The translations under genes were made by a program, and so were the position numbers. Under the pieces are notes generated by a model, which did not search any database, had not been told where the DNA came from, and was given only the letters and a program-made list of their open reading frames with translations. Positions 9,154-17,212 of a stretch of 64,000 nt of DNA are shown here, in pieces. How positions within the stretch are numbered: position 1 is the first letter of the stretch; every line of letters starts with the position of its first letter. The stretch is from Mucilaginibacter rubeus (lineage in GTDB: Bacteria; Bacteroidota; Bacteroidia; Sphingobacteriales; Sphingobacteriaceae): assembly GCF_003286415.2 (NCBI RefSeq), contig NZ_CP043450.1, positions 5,518,001-5,582,000 on the forward strand, written 5' to 3'.

Positions 9154-9154
9154 C

Positions 9155-9646
9155 TTATAACTTCACTTCTTTCAATAATTGGCTAACCAATTCGTTTTGC
9201 TGCTGCTGATCTTCAAATTGTTTGCGAAGGATCTTTTCAGCAATCTCTAAAGATAATGTAGCTACCTGGTTTTTAACATCTGCCAAAGCGATAGCTTTTT
9301 GGTTGTTAATTTCAACGCGGGCAAGCTCAATCATACGCGCACCTTCTTTGTGTGCAAGTTCTTTAGCATCAGATACTATTTGATCTTTAGCTTTACGAGC
9401 TTCAGACAGGATCAGATCACGCTCAGCACGCGCTTGTTTAATTAACGATTCGTTTTCGTTAGTTAAACGGCTCATTTCTTCTTTGGCAGCTTCTGCTTTT
9501 AATAAAGCATCTTCAATTGAACGCTCACGCTCACCAATGGCGGCCATGATCGGTTTCCAGGCAAATGCCCTCAATAAAATAAGTAAGAATAAAAAGGTTA
9601 CGGTTGTCCATACAACCAAACCCCAATCAGGCATTACTAAATCCAT
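9155..9646 (-). CDS. atpF: F-type ATP synthase b subunit
   Basis: 163 aa. One N-terminal membrane helix (LVVWTTVTFLFLLILLRAF) precedes a long charged helix rich in Ala, Glu and Lys (ERERSIEDALLKAEAAKEEM and onward), the classic b-subunit stator stalk. It holds the F1 head to the Fo a subunit. It is followed downstream by atpH after a repeat-containing spacer. Confidence 0.96.
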   Translation of the reverse strand: MDLVMPDWGLVVWTTVTFLFLLILLRAFAWKPIMAAIGERERSIEDALLKAEAAKEEMSRLTNENESLIKQARAERDLILSEARKAKDQIVSDAKELAHKEGARMIELARVEINNQKAIALADVKNQVATLSLEIAEKILRKQFEDQQQQNELVSQLLKEVKL

Positions 9647-9757
9647 TCTTCTATATAATTGTTGTGACTATAGTTCTAATTAATATTATTCATTCAAATA
9701 AAAACCGGTGTGTAACCAACCGTTACACAGCACGGTTTCTATTTTTTTAGGGTAAAA

Positions 9758-9967
9758 TTATTTGTTACCCAAAAGTGCAACGATCACACCGAAAAGAGCA
9801 ACACCTTCAACAAGTGCCGCAGCGATGATCATGGCAGTCTGAATTTTTGAAGCAGCTTCCGGCTGACGAGAGATACCTTCCATCGCTTTACCACCGATTT
9901 GACCGATACCAATACCTGCACCGATAACTGCTAAACCTGCACCTAATGCAGCAATACTTCCAACCAT
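9758..9967 (-). CDS. atpE: F-type ATP synthase c subunit
   Basis: 69 aa, two membrane helices with the conserved loop RQP at residues 34-36. Helix 2 carries the ion-binding carboxylate Glu54 (AALVEGVALF). Gln23 sits in helix 1 (GIGIGQIGG), where Na+-binding c subunits also have Gln, but the residue after Glu54 is Gly rather than Ser/Thr. The full Na+ signature is therefore absent and proton coupling is more likely. It forms the rotor ring in the membrane. Confidence 0.97.
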   Translation of the reverse strand: MVGSIAALGAGLAVIGAGIGIGQIGGKAMEGISRQPEAASKIQTAMIIAAALVEGVALFGVIVALLGNK

Positions 9968-10014
9968 TGTTTTTAAATTTAAATGAATATAGTGTTATTA
10001 TTAATTACAAATTA

Positions 10015-11094
10015 TTAATGATGATGCTCTTCAACAGCGCTGCCAATAAACAAAGCGGTAAGCATTGTAAAAATGAAAGCCTGTAAGAAAGCTACCAGCA
10101 ATTCAAGCACATCGATAAACAAAGCGAACGCTATTGATACCGGAGATACCCAAAGTGTCTGGAATATGAAAATCAAAGAGATTAATGCCAATACGATAAC
10201 GTGGCCTGCCATAATGTTTGCAAACAAACGCACCATTAACGCGAAAGGCTTTGAAATGATACCGGCAAGCTCAACTATCCACATGATAGGATACAACCAG
10301 AATGGAACATCAGGAGCAAAAATGTGCTTCCAGTAGTATTTGTTGCCATTAACGTTAACCACAATAAGGGTAATAACCGCAAGTACCATAGTTACCGCGA
10401 TGTTACCGGTAAGGTTTGAACCTCCCGGGAAAAACGGAACCATACCAATCAGGTTATTGATCAGTATAAAGAAAAACATAGTTAACAGCAGTGGCATAAA
10501 CTTAGCATACTTGTAACCGATGTTTGGTAATGCAACCTCATCGCGGATAAACAGGATCAATGGCTCCAATAATGACTGCAAACCTTTTGGCGCTTTACCT
10601 ACACGTTTTTTGTACGATCCGGCAACGCTAACAAAAATCAAGATCAGCAATACTACCGACATCCACATTGAAAACACGTTGCGGGTAATTGACAAATCAA
10701 AAATCTTTGCTGTTTCGTCAATGGTTTTACCATCGGCGCCTACAACTTTAATTTTGTCTTTAACCAAAGCATAATTGTGATATTTACCCTGGTGGGCTTT
10801 TTCACCATGCTCAAATTCTGAGGCTGAAAATATTTCCAGTCCGCCGTCTGTATAAAGTATAACCGGCAAACCAATAGCAACCTTGCCACCTATATGAAAA
10901 TAGTGCGAATCGGCAATGTGTTCAAGGATGGCTTCATTAGGGTCAAACTTTTCGGTTTCCTTACTTTCAACACTTGTTGAAGACTCATTTTTTTCCTGTA
11001 CAGCGTTAGCTTTTAACGTTACAAACAGCGAAAAAACGCTTAAAATGATACCTAAGGTGATTTTTTTTGAGTTCAAAACAGGGCTAAAATCCAT
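10015..11094 (-). CDS. atpB: F-type ATP synthase a subunit
   Basis: 359 aa. About 130 residues precede the first conserved Fo helix: a signal-like hydrophobic segment and a periplasmic charged region, an extension common in Bacteroidota AtpB. The conserved core has helices ending in KPFALMVRLFANIMAGH, whose Arg is the essential stator residue facing the c-ring carboxylate, and a C-terminal helix before a His-rich tail (EEHHH). It forms the proton half-channels. It is the first classical subunit in the operon. Confidence 0.95.
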   Translation of the reverse strand: MDFSPVLNSKKITLGIILSVFSLFVTLKANAVQEKNESSTSVESKETEKFDPNEAILEHIADSHYFHIGGKVAIGLPVILYTDGGLEIFSASEFEHGEKAHQGKYHNYALVKDKIKVVGADGKTIDETAKIFDLSITRNVFSMWMSVVLLILIFVSVAGSYKKRVGKAPKGLQSLLEPLILFIRDEVALPNIGYKYAKFMPLLLTMFFFILINNLIGMVPFFPGGSNLTGNIAVTMVLAVITLIVVNVNGNKYYWKHIFAPDVPFWLYPIMWIVELAGIISKPFALMVRLFANIMAGHVIVLALISLIFIFQTLWVSPVSIAFALFIDVLELLVAFLQAFIFTMLTALFIGSAVEEHHH

Positions 11095-11108
11095 TAGCAG
11101 AGAGATTT

Positions 11109-11495
11109 TTACTTTAATTTTTGGTTGCGCAAGGTACGTAATAAGCCGTATATTTCAAAGACGAGGTTAAAGAAATATACGTAAAAAAAATTGGCAACAA
11201 AAATCACCCCATTTACTTTGATTTTAACCAAAAAAAACAGGCAAAAAAACAGGCAGGTCAAAAGCTTCACCATGGTAGCTGCAAGGAAGGTTTGAGCGTA
11301 TATTTCTTTGTTAATTTTAGTTACTACCAGTATCGAAATTATGGTAATAAATGTAAGCCCGGTTACAAAACCAAATATGATCCAGAAGTGAGGATCAAGC
11401 CAGGCAACATGTACCGATTTGCTTACCAGCAATGGAGGAGTTGCTATAACAACAGCAAACAACAGGAACGATAAAATAACAGTACGCAGTTTCAA
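11109..11495 (-). CDS. AtpI-like membrane protein, TTG start
   Basis: 128 aa with four hydrophobic segments, placed between atpZ and atpB as AtpI-type assembly factors are. It likely helps assemble or stabilise the c-ring or Mg2+ supply (role known for AtpI elsewhere, inferred here). The start appears to be TTG at 11495: the atpZ stop TGA overlaps it (TTGA), and the next in-frame Met is about residue 75. This points to translational coupling. Confidence 0.7.
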   Translation of the reverse strand: MKLRTVILSFLLFAVVIATPPLLVSKSVHVAWLDPHFWIIFGFVTGLTFITIISILVVTKINKEIYAQTFLAATMVKLLTCLFFCLFFLVKIKVNGVIFVANFFYVYFFNLVFEIYGLLRTLRNQKLK

Positions 11496-11722
11496 TTTTT
11501 AACAGATCGGATAACGATGTATAACGCGATAAAAACACCAACAAGGGCAAGCGCGGCAGTAGCCCATTTTACTTCATGTTTACCGGCTTCATCAATTTTA
11601 TAGCCGGCATACGTAAAAATGCCAATAACAACCACCATCTGAAAACCGATACTGCTATACTTAGCATAAGCGTTTAAAGGCTTGCCAACTTCATCCTCGT
11701 TATTTTGTTCATTTTTCGGCAT
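11492..11722 (-). CDS. atpZ: AtpZ/AtpI family protein
   Basis: About 76 aa from the ATG at 11722 (MPKNEQNNEDE); a TTG two codons upstream is possible but less likely. An acidic N-terminus is followed by two membrane helices (SIGFQMVVVIGIFTYAGYKI and a C-terminal ALALVGVFIALYIVIRS), as in the ATPase_gene1 family that opens many F-ATPase operons. A TAAATTTG box (11733 down to 11726) ends only 3 bases before this ATG, so the operon transcript may be leaderless. Confidence 0.75.
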   Translation of the reverse strand: MPKNEQNNEDEVGKPLNAYAKYSSIGFQMVVVIGIFTYAGYKIDEAGKHEVKWATAALALVGVFIALYIVIRSVKN

Positions 11723-11725
11723 GCG

Positions 11726-11733
11726 CAAATTTA
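11726..11733 (-). promoter_or_regulatory. -7 promoter box of the ATP synthase operon
   Basis: On the minus strand TAAATTTG matches TAnnTTTG exactly, followed by CGC and the atpZ ATG. No clear -33 TTG is seen at about 19-21 bases upstream. Confidence 0.4.
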
Positions 11734-11767
11734 TTAAACCTATTGTATAATCTTTAGTATTTTAGCA

Positions 11768-14755
11768 ATGCTTTTAAATTACCGTATTGCATTGAGGCGA
11801 CTACCATCATCCTATAAATCAAACATCGGCATTTTTTTTCTGTCTGCACTAATACTGGTAGCGGTAGGCTGCTCGCTTGAAAAACAAAGCGGCTTTAACC
11901 GCACCATGCAAAACCTTACTGCTCATTACAATATATTATTTAATGCCAATGAAATTTTAAGGTTAAAGCAGGAGGCCTATGCTACATCATTTACTGATGC
12001 TTATAACGAGATACTGAATGTATATCCCGATACCACGGCGCAAACCGGTACCCCGGATAAAGATCTGGAGGATGCCATAGTAAAAGCCAACAAAATCATC
12101 AGCATTAAAGAACAAAGCCATTACCTGGGCGATGCCTATCTGGTGTTGGGCAAAGCAAGGTATTTAGAGGCAAATTATTTTGACGCTGTTGAATACTTTA
12201 ATTATGTAACCCGTTCGTTTGGTAAACAAGCCAACTTAAAACAGGAAGCCCTGGTATGGAAAGCCCGGGGGCTCATGTACCTCAACCAGCTGCCTTTAGC
12301 CAAACAGGTGATTGATTCGGCGGTGCAGGATATCAACCCTAAGAAAAACATTACTGCCGATGTTTATGCTACCAAGCTACAGTATGATATCATCACTCAA
12401 AACTATGCCGAGGCTGAGGAGATGGCCAAACTCGCTATAAAATATAGTTACATCTCTAACCTTAAACTTCGCTGGACTTTTATTTTAGGGCAATTACAAG
12501 AACTTAACCTAAAACCGGCCGATGCATATGAAAGCTACACCCGGATTGTAAAAAGCAACGCCAGTTTTGAAATGGCCTTTAACGCCAATCTTAACCGCAT
12601 CCGGATCCGCGATAATCAAAACGGCGTTAAGGTAAATAAAATCGATCTGCTTCGCGCCCTGTTAAAAAACAGCGACAACATTGATTTTTACGATCAGATC
12701 TATTACCAGATAGGCGAACAGCAGTTTAAAGCAGGCGAGATTGACAACGCCCTGAAAAGCTATAAAAAATCGGTACGGGTAAGCACCAAAAATCAAAATC
12801 AAAAAGGCCTCTCCTACCTGCGCATTGCCGACATCAACTTTAAAAACAAAGCCGACTATGCAAACGCCAGGCTTTATTATGATAGCACCCTTAACAACCT
12901 GTCGATAAATTATCCGGGGTACCAGCTTATCCGCAAAAAAGCCGATAACCTGCAAATCCTTACCCGACTGCTCGAAACCATATCGCGCGAGGATACCCTG
13001 CAGATGCTTGCCTCTTTAGATGAGAAAGCGCGCGATGCCAAAATAGATGAAATGGTGGCCCGTAAAACCCGCCAACAACAACAGGCGGCTATCGAAGCCA
13101 ACGCCGGGGCCGCCAATAACGGAGCGATGTCAAACTCCTTCGACAGGAATAACAATTCATCTGCCCAAAACAACAGAACCAGCGGCAGTACCTTTTACTT
13201 TTATAACAACGGCGCGGTAAGCCAGGGCTATAACGATTTTAAACGTTTATGGGGTAACCGTAAACTTGAAGACAACTGGCGTCGCAGCAGGCGTTCAAAT
13301 ACAGGCATCCCAACGGCCAATACCGGCATCGGCTCGCAGGTTAATGACCCGGATGCTCCTGTTGGCAGTGTAGCTTATAATAGCAATAATGTTTCGGCAG
13401 GCACCTACCGGCAGGATCTGGTTAAAAACCTCCCGCTTACTCCTGCCCTGCTTCAGCAGTCCAATTTCAGGATCTATAATGCCTATTTTGAAATGGCCAA
13501 TTTTTATCGCGATGTACTGGAAGATAAAAAGGAAGCCATTGCCACTTATGAAACATTGCTTGCCCGTTTTCCGCAAAGCAGCGACAAACCTTCTATCTAT
13601 TATAACCTTTACAGGCTTTATGCTGATATCGATGCTGCAAAATCAACAGACTATAAAAACAGGCTATTAAAAGAGTATCCTGAGAGTGTATTCGCCAAAG
13701 TTATTCTTGACCCGGATTATGCCCGTAAAATGGCCGATGTGGATGCCGAGTTTAATGGCTTTTATAACCAGGTGTACGATCTGTATTCGCAAAAGCAATA
13801 CACACAGGTAATTGAGAAAGCCAATGACCTGCTCAATAAATATCCCAACAACCGGTACGCCGCACAGCTTTATTACCTGAAAGCATTAGCTGCTGGTCAC
13901 ATGGAGAAATTGCCTCCTTTCCAGGCTGATCTGCAATTGATAGCCGCGAAATATCCGCAGGATAAACTCATCGCTCCGCTGGTTAACCAACACCTGGCCT
14001 ACATTGACTCTAACAAAACCGAAATTGCCGCGCGCCCTGTCGTGCTGTTTAATGACGACCCTAACGAAATTCCTTTTACCCCACCGGTAGCATATCAAAA
14101 ACAAACGGAGTATCGTCCGCCATATACACCATCGGCCCAAAATGTGACTCCGCAAGAGCGCCTGCCCGAGCGTGATACACGTCTGATAGCCGGGGCTAAA
14201 ACATCCGCTCCGCAAATTCAGCAGGCGACAACACAACAGCCCAAACAACTTGCTTTAGCTCAAATCCCGTTGCCGCAGCATAAAATGCCGGATACATCAC
14301 GTGATATTGTCGCGCAGCCTGCACCAAAACAAAAAGATTCAATAGTAGCAACGCCGGTGGCCGCTATAAATAAGGCACCTGCGGTAAACTACATATTCAG
14401 CAAGCACGACAGCACCAATTACTACTTTGTGATAAATGTTGCCAGTGGTACAACTAATCTGGCTTCAACACGTTTTGGTGTAGGGCAATTTAATCGTACA
14501 CGTTATACTCGCAGCGAAGTTATCCATCATGTTAAAAGTGTTGGCGATAATAACCAGCTGATATACGTTGGCCGTTTTTATACCCTTGATGACGCTAAGG
14601 ATTACGCCCGCACCATAGTTCCCCTGCTACCCGATATTATGAAGGTTCCGAGGGATAAATACAGCTTTTTTATCATTACCAAAGAAAATCTGGATAAATT
14701 AGCAACCCAAAGTATATTGGATAGTTATTTTGACTACTACCAGAAATTTTATTAG
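11768..14755 (+). CDS. porW: PorW/SprE-like TPR lipoprotein (type IX secretion)
   Basis: 995 aa. A hydrophobic leader ends in a lipobox-like VAVGC, then LTAHYNILFNANE, a hallmark of the PorW/SprE group. Several TPR-like helical pairs run across residues 90-400 and 560-720 (for example LGDAYLVLGKARYLEANYFDAVEYF, cited as a landmark split at LGDAYLVLGKARY). A low-complexity Asn/Gln/Ser stretch lies near 430-470 and a Pro/Gln-rich linker near 780-870. The C-terminal SPOR-like segment contains YYFVINVASGTTNL and LIYVGRFYTLDDAKDYA. SprE/PorW links outer-membrane T9SS parts to the rest of the machine. The PBP gene starts 3 bases after its stop. Confidence 0.8.
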   Translation: MLLNYRIALRRLPSSYKSNIGIFFLSALILVAVGCSLEKQSGFNRTMQNLTAHYNILFNANEILRLKQEAYATSFTDAYNEILNVYPDTTAQTGTPDKDLEDAIVKANKIISIKEQSHYLGDAYLVLGKARYLEANYFDAVEYFNYVTRSFGKQANLKQEALVWKARGLMYLNQLPLAKQVIDSAVQDINPKKNITADVYATKLQYDIITQNYAEAEEMAKLAIKYSYISNLKLRWTFILGQLQELNLKPADAYESYTRIVKSNASFEMAFNANLNRIRIRDNQNGVKVNKIDLLRALLKNSDNIDFYDQIYYQIGEQQFKAGEIDNALKSYKKSVRVSTKNQNQKGLSYLRIADINFKNKADYANARLYYDSTLNNLSINYPGYQLIRKKADNLQILTRLLETISREDTLQMLASLDEKARDAKIDEMVARKTRQQQQAAIEANAGAANNGAMSNSFDRNNNSSAQNNRTSGSTFYFYNNGAVSQGYNDFKRLWGNRKLEDNWRRSRRSNTGIPTANTGIGSQVNDPDAPVGSVAYNSNNVSAGTYRQDLVKNLPLTPALLQQSNFRIYNAYFEMANFYRDVLEDKKEAIATYETLLARFPQSSDKPSIYYNLYRLYADIDAAKSTDYKNRLLKEYPESVFAKVILDPDYARKMADVDAEFNGFYNQVYDLYSQKQYTQVIEKANDLLNKYPNNRYAAQLYYLKALAAGHMEKLPPFQADLQLIAAKYPQDKLIAPLVNQHLAYIDSNKTEIAARPVVLFNDDPNEIPFTPPVAYQKQTEYRPPYTPSAQNVTPQERLPERDTRLIAGAKTSAPQIQQATTQQPKQLALAQIPLPQHKMPDTSRDIVAQPAPKQKDSIVATPVAAINKAPAVNYIFSKHDSTNYYFVINVASGTTNLASTRFGVGQFNRTRYTRSEVIHHVKSVGDNNQLIYVGRFYTLDDAKDYARTIVPLLPDIMKVPRDKYSFFIITKENLDKLATQSILDSYFDYYQKFY

Positions 14756-14758
14756 AAA

Positions 14759-17023
14759 ATGAGAACCAATAACACAAGGTTTAACTCGAAAAATCAACTT
14801 CAGCCCGCAGATATAAGAAGATACAACTGGTACATATGGCGTACCGTGATAGCCCTTTTCATGTTTGTGGTTATCATGATAACGCTTACCATTTTTGATG
14901 TATTCGGTCAGCTGCCCTCATTCCGTGATTTGGAAAACCCCAAAAGCAACCAGGCCACAGAGATCATATCTTCGGATAAGCAGGTATTGGGCACTTACTA
15001 TATTCAAAACCGCTCAAACGTTACCTACCGCGAACTATCGCCAAACGTAATTAACGCTTTGGTTGCTACGGAAGACAAGCGCTTTTATGACCACTCAGGT
15101 ATCGACTTCGGGCGCAGCTTTACCATTTTCGCGCATTTACTCATCGGGCAAAAACAAGGAGGCAGTACCATAACTCAGCAGCTGGCACTAAATCTTTTTT
15201 CTGAACGATCTGCCAATCCTTTTAAACGTATCATTCAAAAATTACAGGAATGGGTTACGGCTGTTAAACTGGAACGACACTATACCAAAGAAGAGATCCT
15301 GACTATGTACCTCAACACGGTTGACTTTGGCGCTTATAACACCTACGGCATCAAATCGGCCGCGCGTACTTATTTTAATACTACTCCTGATAAATTAACT
15401 CCAGATCAGGCGGCCTTGTTAATAGGTATGGTTAACGGCCCAGGTATTTACTCGCCTATCCGTCACCCGGATAACGCGCTTAAAAGACGTAACCTTGTAC
15501 TGAACCGTATGGTTGAACAAAAGGCTTTAAGTGAAGGTCAGGCCGAAGAATTTAAACGCAAGCCTCTTGGTCTTGATTTCCACCAGAATAATCACTTCGA
15601 CGGCCTTGCGCCTTATTTCCGTTCTGTATTGAAGAAAGAGCTTCAAAAGATCTTTAAAGAACAAAATATTAACCGCCCGGATGGTACCCCTTATGATCTT
15701 GACCGTGATGGCTTAAAAATATATACCACTATTGATGCCACCATGCAGCAATACGCTGAGGAAGCACAGCGCGATTATATGAAAGACCTGCAAGCCCAGT
15801 TCAATGATCACTGGCGCGGTCGTAACCTCTACAAAAGCATCCATAACTTTAAGTTTTTGCTTGATCAGGGTATGCAAAAATCCGACAGGTATAAACAGCT
15901 GAAACAACAGGAAAAATCTGACGAAGAAATTCAGGAAAACTTCCAGACTAAAACCATGCTTAACCTGTTTACCTGGCACGGCAATATAGATACCATGATG
16001 CGTCCTATCGACTCTATCATTTACTGTAAAATGCTTTTGCGTAACGCGCTCATGAGTATGGATCCAACAACCGGCTACGTTAAAGCATGGGTGGGCGGTA
16101 CTAACTTTGAACACTTTAAGTACGACCAGGTAAAGAACGGCACACGTCAGGTAGGTTCAACAGCCAAACCCTTTACTTATGCTGTAGCCATTGATAACGG
16201 CTACTCACCTTGTATGAAAATCAACAACGTGCCTGATACCATTCGTGGTTATGGCGCACCATGGTGCCCGCGCTCGTCGCCATCTGAAACCCTGCAAGGT
16301 TTCATTACTTTAAGGCAGGCATTAGCACATTCACAAAACTGGGTTACGGCACACGTTATGGGAGAGGTTAAACCTGAACCGGTTGTGGAGCTAATCAAGA
16401 AAATGGGTATCACCAGTGCTGTTCCACCATACCCATCAATCTGCCTGGGTACATTTGATGCCTCTGTTTTTGAGATGACCGCTGCTTATTCGGCCTTTGC
16501 AAATCACGGCTTGTGGACAGAGCCTACTTATATCTTACGTATTGAGGATAAAAACGGCAACGTATTGTATACGCATACTCCGCGCGTTGTACAAGCCATG
16601 AACCCGCAAACGGCCTATGTAATGACCTATATGCTTAAGGGCGTTATTGAAGATGGCACAGGTTCAAGGTTAAGCTATAAATATGGTTTACGTAACCCTA
16701 TCGGCGGTAAAACAGGTACAACGCAAAATAACTCGGATGGCTGGTTCATTGGCATAACCCCACAACTGGTTACCGGCTTATGGACAGGCTGCGAAGACCG
16801 CGACATCGCTTTCCAAAGCACACGCCTTGGTGAAGGTGCAAACAGCGCCCTGCCAATATTTGCCATGTACATGAAAAAAGTATACGCCAATGCAGCTTTA
16901 GGCATCAAAAAGAATGTTGACTTTGACGCCCCTGCAAATGGCGTAAGCATCATACTGGATTGCGGAGCCTATAACCAGCAGCAACAGGGAACTACCGACG
17001 TAGATAAGAAATTAGGATTTTAA
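14759..17023 (+). CDS. Class A penicillin-binding protein (bifunctional)
   Basis: 754 aa, PBP1A-type. One N-terminal membrane helix (residues about 27-47) is followed by a GT51 glycosyltransferase with catalytic Glu105 in ATEDKRFYDHSG and GGSTITQQLALNLFSER. The transpeptidase domain has Ser467-Thr-Ala-Lys470, Ser525-Gln-Asn527 and Lys651-Thr-Gly653. It polymerises and cross-links peptidoglycan on the outer face of the inner membrane. It starts 3 bp after porW, so the two are cotranscribed. The bulky insertion around 340-420 between the two domains is typical of Bacteroidota members. Confidence 0.93.
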   Translation: MRTNNTRFNSKNQLQPADIRRYNWYIWRTVIALFMFVVIMITLTIFDVFGQLPSFRDLENPKSNQATEIISSDKQVLGTYYIQNRSNVTYRELSPNVINALVATEDKRFYDHSGIDFGRSFTIFAHLLIGQKQGGSTITQQLALNLFSERSANPFKRIIQKLQEWVTAVKLERHYTKEEILTMYLNTVDFGAYNTYGIKSAARTYFNTTPDKLTPDQAALLIGMVNGPGIYSPIRHPDNALKRRNLVLNRMVEQKALSEGQAEEFKRKPLGLDFHQNNHFDGLAPYFRSVLKKELQKIFKEQNINRPDGTPYDLDRDGLKIYTTIDATMQQYAEEAQRDYMKDLQAQFNDHWRGRNLYKSIHNFKFLLDQGMQKSDRYKQLKQQEKSDEEIQENFQTKTMLNLFTWHGNIDTMMRPIDSIIYCKMLLRNALMSMDPTTGYVKAWVGGTNFEHFKYDQVKNGTRQVGSTAKPFTYAVAIDNGYSPCMKINNVPDTIRGYGAPWCPRSSPSETLQGFITLRQALAHSQNWVTAHVMGEVKPEPVVELIKKMGITSAVPPYPSICLGTFDASVFEMTAAYSAFANHGLWTEPTYILRIEDKNGNVLYTHTPRVVQAMNPQTAYVMTYMLKGVIEDGTGSRLSYKYGLRNPIGGKTGTTQNNSDGWFIGITPQLVTGLWTGCEDRDIAFQSTRLGEGANSALPIFAMYMKKVYANAALGIKKNVDFDAPANGVSIILDCGAYNQQQQGTTDVDKKLGF

Positions 17024-17056
17024 TTATTTTTGTTTGATCAGGAGTATAACCTCCAG

Positions 17057-17190
17057 ACGTCATTGCTAATCTAAAATATGTCATTGCGAGCGAAGCGTGG
17101 CAATCGCACAGAAGCATAGCCGCTCTGTATAGCATGCGATTGCTTCGTCGTTCCTCCTCGCAATGACATATTTTAGATTAGCAATGACGT
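17057..17190. repeat. Long perfect inverted repeat, GTCATTGCGAG family
   Basis: Positions 17057-17090 and 17157-17190 are perfect reverse complements over 34 bases. Each arm contains GTCATTGC twice: once at the outer end and once in GTCATTGCGAG. The inner part has the partial match CGAAGCG/CAATCGCA against TGCGATTGCTTCG. It lies between the PBP gene and uvrC and would form a long hairpin. Confidence 0.9.
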
Positions 17191-17212
17191 TTTCATTAAA
17201 ACCAATAATTCA

